Part shown: positions 1 to 12,135 of the stretch, one piece after another
Position numbering within the stretch: the first letter of the stretch is position 1
Layout: each line of letters opens with the position of its first letter
NCBI GenBank assembly: GCA_017622875.1
Contig: JAGAQG010000002.1
Span: forward strand, 1-64,000
DNA: 64,000 bases
Direction of reading: 5' to 3'
DNA from: Lachnospiraceae bacterium
Lineage (GTDB): Bacteria > Bacillota > Clostridia > Lachnospirales > Lachnospiraceae
Position numbers and translations under genes: made by a program
Notes under the pieces: generated by a model
What the model was told of the DNA's origin: nothing
Database searches by the model: none
Seen by the model: only the letters and a program-made list of their open reading frames with translations

Positions 1-5225
<5,225 letters not shown>

Positions 5226-5328
5226 AGACGTTCACCCTTTCTATTTTTTAAAACTTTCGTTTTTTAACTATTTTACCGCATTGTCGGGCACTATAATAAA
5301 CCTAATTTACCACAATAATGCACCCTAC

Positions 5329-5357
5329 ATAGTAACACAAGCTTCTGTAGGTGTCAA
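5329..5357 (-). promoter_or_regulatory. sigma-A type promoter of rpoBC
   Basis: On the minus strand TTGACA (5352-5357) and TACTAT (5329-5334) are separated by 17 bases. The site lies about 100 bases upstream of rpoB and downstream of two terminators. This suggests rpoBC starts its own transcripts rather than relying on read-through from rplJL. The boxes are read directly; activity is inferred. Confidence 0.75.
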
Positions 5358-5412
5358 CAACATTTTTGATAAATTTTGCAAGTTTGTTAGCAGATTTTTT
5401 CATTGTCAAGAA

Positions 5413-5446
5413 CAAAAAAGACCTCGATGGAAAACCACCGAGGTCT
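5413..5446 (-). terminator. second intrinsic terminator between rplL and rpoB
   Basis: The inverted repeat AGACCTCG/CGAGGTCT, with an inner TGG/CCA pairing, spans 5419-5446 and is followed on the minus strand by six T (5413-5418). The plus strand also has a T run after the stem, so it could work in both directions. It is the second of two hairpins after rplL. Confidence 0.8.
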
Positions 5447-5535
5447 GTCTTTTTGCTTATTAACTCCCAGCCACTCCAAAGCTAGAAACCCGATTCCACT
5501 GCGTTTCATCGTGTTCGCGCTGCGCGCTATAAAAA

Positions 5536-5575
5536 GAATAAAAAAGGGCTCATTGCAAGCAAGCTTGCATGAGCC
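5536..5575 (-). terminator. first intrinsic terminator after rplL
   Basis: The minus-strand stem GGCTCATGCAAGC pairs with GCTTGCAATGAGCC (one bulged A) over 5547-5575 and is followed by a T-rich tract. It lies about 40 bases after the rplL stop codon. Confidence 0.85.
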
Positions 5576-5614
5576 TTTTCCATTCTTTTTTCTAGCTTTG
5601 CAGTTACGCGCAAA

Positions 5615-5986
5615 TTATTTAAGGTTAACTTTAGCGCCTTCAGCTTCAAGTTTAGCTTTGAGTTCTTCAGCTTCTGCTTTAGAGCATCCTTCTTTAACAA
5701 CCTTTGGAGCACCGTCAACAACTTCTTTAGCTTCTTTAAGGCCAAGACCTGTAACTTCACGAACGATCTTGATAACTTTAACTTTAGAAGCACCAGCGTC
5801 TACTAATTCAACGTCGAAAGAATCTTTTTCTTCAGCTGCTTCTGCTGGGCCAGCTGCTGCTACTACAACACCTGCTGCTGCAGATACACCAAATTCTTCT
5901 TCACATGCTTTTACTAATTCGTTTAATTCTAATACGGATAATTCTTTGATAGCTTCAATAAATTCAGCTGTTGTTAATTTTGCCAT
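5615..5986 (-). CDS. rplL: 50S ribosomal protein L7/L12
   Basis: This 123-residue acidic stalk protein binds L10 and recruits translation factors. The start [16 protein letters not shown] is chosen over an ATG five codons upstream because GGAGG lies immediately before the inner ATG. The N-terminal dimerisation helices, the Ala/Gly-rich hinge ([18 protein letters not shown]) and the C-terminal factor-binding domain ([16 protein letters not shown]) are all present at normal length. It lies 52 bases downstream of rplJ and is followed by two terminators. Confidence 0.98.
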   Translation of the reverse strand: MAKLTTAEFIEAIKELSVLELNELVKACEEEFGVSAAAGVVVAAAGPAEAAEEKDSFDVELVDAGASKVKVIKIVREVTGLGLKEAKEVVDGAPKVVKEGCSKAEAEELKAKLEAEGAKVNLK

Positions 5987-6038
5987 TTTAATTTCCTCCA
6001 TTTTGAAATTTATTTAATAGTTTAATGTTCAATAAAAC

Positions 6039-6527
6039 TTACGCTTCTTTAGCTTCTGCGATCTGATTAATAACGCGAGCAAAGTTTGCGATTGGGCTCT
6101 GCATAGAACCAAGTAATCTTCCGAGAAGTTCTTCTCTTCCTGGAATCTGGGAAATAGCCTGCATTCCCTTAGCATCATAGAACTGACCTTCTACAACACC
6201 TGCTACCATTTCAAGGTTTGGAATTTCTTTTGCAAATTTTGCCACTAAACGAGCTGGTGCTGTAGCATCAGTCTTGGAAATAGCAACTGCATTTGCTCCT
6301 TCTAAGCTGTCATTTAAGCTTTCGAATTCTGTTCCAGCAAAAGCACGTTTCATCATTGTGTTTTTGTATACCTTGTAAACGATACCTTCTTCTCTCATTG
6401 CTTTACGGAGCTTTGTGTCCTGTTCTACAGTAACACCGCTGTAGTTAATGATAACTGCAGTCTGAGCACCCTCAACGTGAGCTTTGATTTCTTCTACGAT
6501 CGGCTGTTTTAACTCAATTTTTGCCAT
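6039..6527 (-). CDS. rplJ: 50S ribosomal protein L10
   Basis: This 162-residue protein is the base of the ribosomal stalk and binds 23S rRNA and L7/L12 dimers. The start MAKIELKQPIVEEIKAHVEG follows AAAAAGGAGGTACACC. The N-terminal rRNA-binding domain and the C-terminal helix (ANFARVINQIAEAKEA) that carries L7/L12 are intact. The gene sits under an L10 leader (6575-6730), so it is probably autoregulated by the L10-(L7/L12) complex. Confidence 0.98.
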   Translation of the reverse strand: MAKIELKQPIVEEIKAHVEGAQTAVIINYSGVTVEQDTKLRKAMREEGIVYKVYKNTMMKRAFAGTEFESLNDSLEGANAVAISKTDATAPARLVAKFAKEIPNLEMVAGVVEGQFYDAKGMQAISQIPGREELLGRLLGSMQSPIANFARVINQIAEAKEA

Positions 6528-6574
6528 GTGAATGGTGTACCTCCTTTTTAGATTTTACACCGCCAAAGCGTCTA

Positions 6575-6730
6575 GATAAGAAAACCTCTCTATCCGCAGA
6601 CAGAGAGGTTTTAAAAGTCTTTTCTTATATCTTATCGACCTTCAAGCTCGATAAGCCTAGAATACTTTTCCTCGGCAGGCGTTTGAACCTTATGCCTTAC
6701 GGCACCTGCTGTCTTCGGCAGTTTGTATTG
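6575..6730 (-). ncRNA. ribosomal protein L10 leader
   Basis: On the minus strand the leader begins with a CTGCCGAAGACAG hairpin, then GGTGCCGTAAGGC, then the diagnostic CTGCCGAGG, all typical of the Firmicute L10 leader. It ends in a terminator-like hairpin (stem AAACCTCTCTGT/ATAGAGAGGTTT, about 6580-6612) just before the rplJ ribosome binding site. Binding of L10-L7/L12 to this RNA is established for the family. Exact borders were set by eye. Confidence 0.85.
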
Positions 6731-6738
6731 CGTGAATT

Positions 6739-6768
6739 ACAATACCATATTTATATATTGAATGTCAA
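6739..6768 (-). promoter_or_regulatory. promoter of rplJL
   Basis: TTGACA (6763-6768) and TATTGT (6739-6744) lie 18 bases apart on the minus strand, directly upstream of the L10 leader and after the rplA stop. The boxes are seen; function is inferred. Confidence 0.65.
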
Positions 6769-6805
6769 TCTTTTTTTGCTAAATATCTGCAAAAATCCCT
6801 TAAAA

Positions 6806-7498
6806 TTAAGCAAGTTTTGCTGTGTTAATCTTAACACCAGGTCCCATTGTAGGTGTTACTGTAACACTCTTTAAGTACTGACCTTTTAATGCAGCTGGTT
6901 TAGCTTTGATGATTGCACCCATAAGCGTCTGGAAGTTGTCGGTTAACTGTTCTTCTGTGAAAGAAGCTTTTCCGATTGGCACGTGGATAATGTTTGTTTT
7001 GTCTAATCTGTACTCAATCTTACCAGCTTTGATATCCTTGATCGCTTTTGTTACGTCCATAGTAACTGTACCAGCTTTTGGGTTTGGCATTAAGCCTTTA
7101 GGTCCAAGTACACGTCCTAAACGACCAACAACACCCATCATATCTGGTGTAGCAACTACAACATCGAAATCAAACCATCCTTCATTCTGAATTCTTGGAA
7201 TGAGTTCTTCAGCTCCAACGTAATCAGCGCCTGCTGCTAAAGCTTCGTCAGCTTTTGCGTTCTTAGCGAATACTAAGATACGAACTGTTTTACCTGTACC
7301 GTGTGGTAAAACAACTGCACCACGGATCTGCTGTTCAGCGTGACGTCCGTCACAACCTGTTCTGATGTGAGCTTCGATTGTTTCGTCAAATTTAGCTACT
7401 GCTAATTTTTTTACTAAAGCCATAGCTTCAGTTGTATCATACTGAGTCTGCTTGTCGTACTGTTTAGCAGCCTCAACATATTTCTTTCCATGTTTCAT
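6806..7498 (-). CDS. rplA: 50S ribosomal protein L1
   Basis: This 230-residue protein forms the mobile L1 stalk at the E site. The start [15 protein letters not shown] follows AGGAGGATATTTAAT. The signature [20 protein letters not shown] is complete, and length is normal. It lies 54 bases after rplK. The intervening RNA repeats the structured motif found before rplK (7507-7544), a likely L1 autoregulatory site. Confidence 0.98.
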   Translation of the reverse strand: MKHGKKYVEAAKQYDKQTQYDTTEAMALVKKLAVAKFDETIEAHIRTGCDGRHAEQQIRGAVVLPHGTGKTVRILVFAKNAKADEALAAGADYVGAEELIPRIQNEGWFDFDVVVATPDMMGVVGRLGRVLGPKGLMPNPKAGTVTMDVTKAIKDIKAGKIEYRLDKTNIIHVPIGKASFTEEQLTDNFQTLMGAIIKAKPAALKGQYLKSVTVTPTMGPGVKINTAKLA

Positions 7499-7506
7499 AT
7501 TAAATA

Positions 7507-7544
7507 TCCTCCTAGTGGTAATTGCGGGAATTTCCCTCCCACGC
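7507..7544 (-). promoter_or_regulatory. structured leader motif before rplA (probable L1-binding site)
   Basis: The minus strand reads GTGG, GA, a GGGAAATTCCC helix, an A-rich strand and CCAC, directly before the rplA ribosome binding site. GTGG can pair with CCAC, leaving an asymmetric internal loop next to the GGG/CCC helix. A near-copy precedes rplK. L1 repressing its own operon through a mimic of its rRNA site is established in other bacteria; assignment here is inference. Confidence 0.5.
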
Positions 7545-7552
7545 TTTCATTG

Positions 7553-7978
7553 TTACTCAGTTACTGTGATACCCATACTTCTTGCAGTACCAGCGATCAT
7601 GCTCATAGCTGCTTCAAGGCTTGCTGCGTTTAAGTCAGGCATTTTTAATTCAGCGATTTTCTGAATTTCTGCTTTGCTGATTGTAGCAACTTTTGTCTTG
7701 TTTGGTGTACCTGAACCAGATTTAATGTTACATGCTTTTTTCAGTAACACTGCAGCTGGTGGTGTTTTTGTGATGAAGCTGAAGCTTCTATCAGCATATA
7801 CTGTGATAACAACCGGGATAATCATACCATCCTGGTCTGCTGTTCTTGCATTGAATTCTTTTGTGAACTGAACAATGTTTACACCGTGCTGACCAAGTGC
7901 TGGTCCGACTGGTGGTGCTGGTGTAGCTTTACCAGCAGGAATCTGTAATTTAATATAACCTGTTACTTTTTTTGCCAT
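7553..7978 (-). CDS. rplK: 50S ribosomal protein L11
   Basis: This 141-residue protein binds the GTPase-associated centre of 23S rRNA. The start [20 protein letters not shown] is used because AGGAGGTGCC precedes this ATG; an upstream in-frame ATG lacks a ribosome binding site. The conserved [17 protein letters not shown] and the C-terminal rRNA-binding domain (GTARSMGI) are present. Order nusG-rplK-rplA is standard. Confidence 0.98.
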   Translation of the reverse strand: MAKKVTGYIKLQIPAGKATPAPPVGPALGQHGVNIVQFTKEFNARTADQDGMIIPVVITVYADRSFSFITKTPPAAVLLKKACNIKSGSGTPNKTKVATISKAEIQKIAELKMPDLNAASLEAAMSMIAGTARSMGITVTE

Positions 7979-7986
7979 GATAAGGC

Positions 7987-8025
7987 ACCTCCTATGTGGT
8001 ATTTGCGGGGATTTCCCTCCCACGT
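7987..8025 (-). promoter_or_regulatory. structured leader motif before rplK (probable L1-binding site)
   Basis: This is almost the same sequence and fold as the motif before rplA: an outer GTGG/CCAC pairing, an inner GGGAAATCCC helix and an A-rich asymmetric strand, ending at the rplK ribosome binding site. Immediately upstream lies a separate hairpin CCGCAAAA/TTTTGCGG. Two copies would let one protein repress both cistrons. Confidence 0.5.
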
Positions 8026-8059
8026 TCCGCAAAAGTTATTTTTGCGGGCGTTTTGCTTG

Positions 8060-8575
8060 TTACATTTTTTTGATTTCTGTGAAACTAATTTCTACCGGTG
8101 TTTCACGACCGAACAGGTCTACGTTAATGGTTACGCACTGTTTATTTTCGTTAATTGACTGAATCATACCAACGGTATCTTTCCATACGCCACCGATAAC
8201 TACGACGCTGTCACCTACTACAAAATCAATAACGACATTCTCATTGCTAATTCCAAGCGGCAACATTTCTTCCTCTGTCAGCGGAACCGGTTTGGATCCC
8301 GGACCAACAAATCCTGTCACGCCTCTGGTATTTCTTACAACGTACCATGTATCGTCGTTCATTACCATGTTGATCAGAACATATCCTGGAAATAATTTTT
8401 TGGAAACCTGTTTTTTAGCCCCATTTCTCATTTCCACAACATCCTGCATCGGAACTCTAACTTCGAGAATCTGATCTTCCAGGTGTCTGTTTTCAATTGT
8501 TTTTTCAATGTTGGCCTTTACTTTGTTTTCATACCCTGAATAAGTATGAACTACATACCAGTTTGCTTCTGACAT
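8060..8575 (-). CDS. nusG: transcription termination/antitermination protein NusG
   Basis: This 171-residue elongation factor binds RNA polymerase through its N-terminal NGN domain (NWYVVHTYSGYENKVKANIE, then LFPGYVLINMVMND and VTGFVG) and has a C-terminal KOW domain (FVVGDSVVVIGGVWKDTVGMI). The ATG at 8575 is chosen because AAAGGTG precedes it at good spacing; a GTG three codons upstream overlaps that site. It follows secE by 22 bases. Confidence 0.97.
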   Translation of the reverse strand: MSEANWYVVHTYSGYENKVKANIEKTIENRHLEDQILEVRVPMQDVVEMRNGAKKQVSKKLFPGYVLINMVMNDDTWYVVRNTRGVTGFVGPGSKPVPLTEEEMLPLGISNENVVIDFVVGDSVVVIGGVWKDTVGMIQSINENKQCVTINVDLFGRETPVEISFTEIKKM

Positions 8576-8597
8576 AAAAATCACCTTTCATCGAATC

Positions 8598-8816
8598 TTA
8601 TAAACTCATCAGGAATTCAATACCGTAGTTAATAATAACATCCAGTATTTTAATGATAATGCCCAACGCAATCGTAGATGCTACGACAGCAGCACTTTCG
8701 CGTGCAAGTGATTTCTTGTCTGGCCAAACAATTTTCTTAAATTCAGCTTTAAGACCTTTGAACCAGCTCTTCTTTGGAGCTTTAGGTGCAGCTTCTTTTG
8801 CTGTATTTTCTCCCAT
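8598..8816 (-). CDS. secE: preprotein translocase subunit SecE
   Basis: This small 72-residue membrane protein stabilises the SecY channel. It shows the family pattern: a cytoplasmic amphipathic helix (WFKGLKAEFKKIVWPDKKSL) followed by one membrane segment (VVASTIALGIIIKILDVII). The ATG giving MGENTAKEAAP is preferred because AAAGGAAG sits eight bases upstream. It lies between rpmG and nusG, as in most Firmicutes. Confidence 0.96.
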   Translation of the reverse strand: MGENTAKEAAPKAPKKSWFKGLKAEFKKIVWPDKKSLARESAAVVASTIALGIIIKILDVIINYGIEFLMSL

Positions 8817-8840
8817 ACTTGTCACTTCCTTTGCATCAGA

Positions 8841-8990
8841 CTATTTAGTCTCTTTATGTGCTGTGTGTCTTTTACAGAATCTGCAATATTTGCTTGTTTC
8901 CATTCTGTCAGGATGAGCTTTCTTATCCTTTGTCATGTTGTAGTTACGCTGTTTGCATTCTGTACATGCCAATGTGATTCTAACGCGCAC
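8841..8990 (-). CDS. rpmG: 50S ribosomal protein L33
   Basis: This 49-residue ribosomal protein translates as [17 protein letters not shown] and so on, ending [10 protein letters not shown]. It carries two CxxC pairs (C9/C12 and C36/C39), the zinc-binding form of L33. It starts at GTG (8988-8990) with GAGGTGG just upstream. It is the first gene of the rpmG-secE-nusG run. Confidence 0.94.
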   Translation of the reverse strand: MRVRITLACTECKQRNYNMTKDKKAHPDRMETSKYCRFCKRHTAHKETK

Positions 8991-9089
8991 AACTTCCACC
9001 TCGCTTTTTTCTTTTTTAGTACGACAGCCGCGACACTGTCAAATTTTAGGCATAAAAAAAAAGCCTTCGCTTCTTCCATTCGCTATGAT

Positions 9090-9118
9090 AGAATACCATA
9101 TACAAATGCAAGCGTCAA
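9090..9118 (-). promoter_or_regulatory. promoter of the rpmG-secE-nusG-rplKA run
   Basis: TTGACG (9113-9118) and TATTCT (9090-9095) on the minus strand with a 17-base spacer, 100 bases upstream of rpmG. It also separates the ribosomal operon from the pilus operon that ends at 9137. Confidence 0.7.
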
Positions 9119-9136
9119 GACTTTTTTCCTAATATA

Positions 9137-9640
9137 TCATATTTTTTTGCGAACTTCCGCAGCTGCACTCACCAGTTCCTTAAGGCCCTGATGAGCTTCG
9201 TAGAATGCTTCCAGACGTTTCGAAAGTTCAGACCATTGTACTTCCACATTCTTTTTTGCTTCTTCTTCCATCTGCTGACACTTTTTCTTCGTCTCGTTTT
9301 CCCATGCAGCACATTTCGCATTTGTCTCAAGTTCCATTGCACTGCATTTTGCTTTGGTCTCTGCCTCCATTTTTTCGCAAGTCTCTTTCTGGCTTCCGCT
9401 CAAGAGTGCAACATTCTCCAGATAATGCTCGGCAGCTGTCTGGGCAGCTTCAAAAATCCCGCTGATCTGAAGTGCTGCTTCCGCAATATTTCCCGCATCT
9501 TTCAGCCGAATCGTTCTGTCATCTAACTGTTTCTTTAATGCACTCACTTCTTTCTTCAGGCTTTCCACTTCTTTTCCCTGCTCAACCAGCATTTCCAAAA
9601 GCTCAGTTCTTTTTAATCTATGAAGATCTTTCTCTGTCAT
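9137..9640 (-). CDS. coiled-coil protein at the end of the pilus operon
   Basis: I do not recognise a specific family. The 167 residues have no signal peptide or membrane segment and are almost all helical. There is a heptad-like N-terminus (LLEMLVEQGKEVESLKKEV), then a charged central stretch with repeated (E/M)ET(K/N)AKC units, each carrying one cysteine (CEKME, KCSAME, KCAAWE, KCQQME). It is cytoplasmic by inference. It starts 10 bases after the pilin-sortase fusion gene and shares its orientation, so it is probably the last pilus operon gene. A DivIVA-like scaffolding role is possible but unproven. Confidence 0.7.
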   Translation of the reverse strand: MTEKDLHRLKRTELLEMLVEQGKEVESLKKEVSALKKQLDDRTIRLKDAGNIAEAALQISGIFEAAQTAAEHYLENVALLSGSQKETCEKMEAETKAKCSAMELETNAKCAAWENETKKKCQQMEEEAKKNVEVQWSELSKRLEAFYEAHQGLKELVSAAAEVRKKI

Positions 9641-9650
9641 AATTTTCCCT

Positions 9651-11234
9651 CTAACTCTCAGCTCGTATACATCTTACTGCATAACGCTCATTTCCACCGT
9701 AGGTACAAGTAAACAGTGTTATGTCCCACTCTTTTGCATCAGTCATTTTTTCAATATCAGAAGGCTGGAGAATCTCGCTCCATGCAACATTATAAGAGAA
9801 AACATTTCCATCTGCATCTGTAAATGTCAGGAGCGTTCCTTCCTGCAATGTTTTCAAGCCAGAAAAATGCTTTCTATAATTATGGCCTGCAATTACCATA
9901 TTATTTTCATATACATTTCCTTCATAAAGACATGGCGACGTTTTCAGACCACGCTCTGTGCATTCTTCCATAATCGGCAGTTCTAATCCCAATGAGGGAA
10001 TGCATAAAACTCCGACATATCGTTCTCCGTCAATCTCAATCGCAGGCATTTCCATTCCTGCAATTATATCATAATCCTGTTCTTCTTTTATCGTTTCAAC
10101 TTCCTGCACAAATACTTTTGCCGCTTTCTCTGAAAGCTCTCCGGCTCTTTGGTCATCATAATTATTTTTTCCGACCAGCATTACCGCAGCCGCGAGGAAC
10201 AAAACACCCACTGTCATAAACAGACAACTACTTTTCTCCTTACTTTTTACCCAGCCTACAGCAAACACTGTAATTCCCAGAAAAGCAAGCAGCGGTATCG
10301 GCCACCAAAGTTGCCCTGTCTGCGGAAGAACATTTTCCGAAGTTGTCTCTGATGTCTGTGGTCTTACAGAAGGAGTTTCCGGCGTATCTTCCGGTGTTTC
10401 CGGATCCTTCGTTGGATTTTTCGGCGTGTCCGGATTTTTTGGTGTATCTTCCGGTTCCTTATAAGTATTGGTAACTACAAAAGTATCCTCATCCCTGTCT
10501 ACAGATACCCGATAGTTCTTCGGAACTTCCTTTTCGGATACTTTCCACGAAAAATCAGCAGGCAGATTTTTCCAGGTATAGCGCCAGTTGTTCTCTTTTG
10601 TCAGTTTTACGGTATCATAAACGCCTTCTTCATTCAGAAGCGCGATGGTGATTTCTTTTGGCCTTTTCGATGTATTTCCATCATCCTTCCAAATCTTTAC
10701 TACTTTCCGATTCACTTTCTGCCGAAGTTCTGTCATACATTTTATAGAAAGCTCCGGATGTGTAACATACACATTATTCTCGGATACTCCGGGAATCATG
10801 ACCATCACCGGGGTTGATGTATAAATGTAATTTTCATCTTTTGAAACATCACCCATTACAAGGTACAATCCCCTTGTCATTCCATCCCATACAATATTTC
10901 CATCTTTATCCGTTGTCCCCGTCAATGTATATGCAACATTATCAGAAATTACGTATCCCGACAATGTTTCTGCCAGGGTTCTCCAGGCCTCACTGTCAAT
11001 CTCTTTGATATTCAGCCCTTCCAGGTTTACCTGGTAATTTGAAAAAGGCTCTACCAATGTAAAACCATTTCGTTCTTCATAATCTGCTACCCGGTACAGA
11101 TGAAAGGAAACATTTTCCTTATTATAATGCAGGGATAATCCAAGCGTTCTCGCCGCTTCTGTATTCATGGACACAAAGAACATGCAGAAAACTGCAAATA
11201 TAAAAGCACTGAACCATTTCAATCTTTTTTTCAT
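9651..11234 (-). CDS. ancillary pilin fused to a sortase
   Basis: This 527-residue protein joins two usually separate parts. Residues 1-28 are a signal peptide. Residues 30-260 hold pilin-like beta domains, including a Cna-B/prealbumin-like segment (KVVKIWKDDGNTSKRPKEI). A Pro/Thr-rich stalk leads to LPQTG at 303-307. Two membrane segments follow (about 310-328 and 336-355), then an extracellular sortase domain (about 385-527). Its candidate catalytic residues are His451 in AGHNY, Cys510 in TLFTC and Arg517. Gene order places it right after the class C sortase. It may anchor pili to the wall, display itself, or both; which sortase cleaves its LPQTG is unknown. The reading frame is continuous through the junction. 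Confidence 0.85.
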   Translation of the reverse strand: MKKRLKWFSAFIFAVFCMFFVSMNTEAARTLGLSLHYNKENVSFHLYRVADYEERNGFTLVEPFSNYQVNLEGLNIKEIDSEAWRTLAETLSGYVISDNVAYTLTGTTDKDGNIVWDGMTRGLYLVMGDVSKDENYIYTSTPVMVMIPGVSENNVYVTHPELSIKCMTELRQKVNRKVVKIWKDDGNTSKRPKEITIALLNEEGVYDTVKLTKENNWRYTWKNLPADFSWKVSEKEVPKNYRVSVDRDEDTFVVTNTYKEPEDTPKNPDTPKNPTKDPETPEDTPETPSVRPQTSETTSENVLPQTGQLWWPIPLLAFLGITVFAVGWVKSKEKSSCLFMTVGVLFLAAAVMLVGKNNYDDQRAGELSEKAAKVFVQEVETIKEEQDYDIIAGMEMPAIEIDGERYVGVLCIPSLGLELPIMEECTERGLKTSPCLYEGNVYENNMVIAGHNYRKHFSGLKTLQEGTLLTFTDADGNVFSYNVAWSEILQPSDIEKMTDAKEWDITLFTCTYGGNERYAVRCIRAES

Positions 11235-11252
11235 TCTTTGTCTCCTTTCTCT

Positions 11253-12071
11253 TTACTTTCTTTTTCTCCCCTGTACCAGTACAGCAGCCAACAGAATCAG
11301 AAGAATCGGTGCCGCAACCACCGGTGCCACCATAAGCGGGTCAATCTGCATAGCATCTGCCGTAACCCTGACATTGCTTTCCTCAACAGTATCAATGCGA
11401 TGCCCGCGCACCAAAAGTCTGTGAGAATTGATTCCATACGGCGTACAAGTAATCAGCGTACATAAATCCTGTCCATCTATAATATCTAACGCCGACAGAT
11501 CACTCGGCTCCACAATCAGAATCTGATCTACCTCGTAGGTCAAAACCTCATCCAGAACATGCAGTAAAAATGTATCTCCCACAACCAGTTCATCAAGGTT
11601 TGTAAATAATTTTGCCGATGGTAAGCCTCTGTGGCCCGAAAGAACACAATGAGAACTCTCTCCTCCCGCCGGAAGACTTGACCATTCCAGATGTCCCACT
11701 GCAATCTGAAGAACTGCCTCATCTGTCCCATGATAAACCGGAAGTTCTACATCAATCTTTGGGATACTGATATAGCCCATAACACCATTATTTTCAAGAT
11801 TCAACTGTTGATTATATTCTTCCAACTGTTCTTCAGACAACACATAATGTATTTCTCTTGCAGAAAGCTCCGTATTATACAGTAGCGCACGATTCCAAAC
11901 AACTGAATAGTGCTCATCATCCAATTTTGCAACCTGTTCCGTATAAACTGCCACTGCCTTTGACTGATGAAAGGAATTCCAGTAATCACTAAACGTCGGA
12001 TACAGCAATAAGGACAACCCTAAAATCAGCACCAATATTAAAACCAAGGTAGAACCTGTGCCTTTTTTCAT
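11253..12071 (-). CDS. srtC: class C pilus sortase
   Basis: This 272-residue transpeptidase polymerises pilin subunits outside the membrane. It has an N-terminal membrane segment (7-25), a sortase fold, His147 in LSGHRG, Cys209 in TLITCTPYG and Arg218 in SHRLLVRGHR, then a second C-terminal membrane segment (247-266). Two membrane anchors and the TLITCTPYGIN motif are typical of class C. The canonical DP(F/W) lid motif is not obvious. It lies 64 bases after the backbone pilin gene, with a hairpin between them. Confidence 0.95.
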   Translation of the reverse strand: MKKGTGSTLVLILVLILGLSLLLYPTFSDYWNSFHQSKAVAVYTEQVAKLDDEHYSVVWNRALLYNTELSAREIHYVLSEEQLEEYNQQLNLENNGVMGYISIPKIDVELPVYHGTDEAVLQIAVGHLEWSSLPAGGESSHCVLSGHRGLPSAKLFTNLDELVVGDTFLLHVLDEVLTYEVDQILIVEPSDLSALDIIDGQDLCTLITCTPYGINSHRLLVRGHRIDTVEESNVRVTADAMQIDPLMVAPVVAAPILLILLAAVLVQGRKRK

Positions 12072-12094
12072 CTAATACTCTCCTTATCGCTGTA

Positions 12095-12122
12095 CACAGG
12101 GAAGGACAATTCCTCCCCTGTG
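12095..12122 (-). other. intercistronic hairpin between backbone pilin and sortase genes
   Basis: CACAGGGGAGGA pairs with TCCTTCCCTGTG around a four-base loop with one mismatch. There is no T tract on the minus strand, so it is more likely an mRNA-stabilising or attenuating structure than a terminator. It would allow more pilin than sortase to be made. Confidence 0.5.
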
Positions 12123-12135
12123 ACAACAATTTTTA

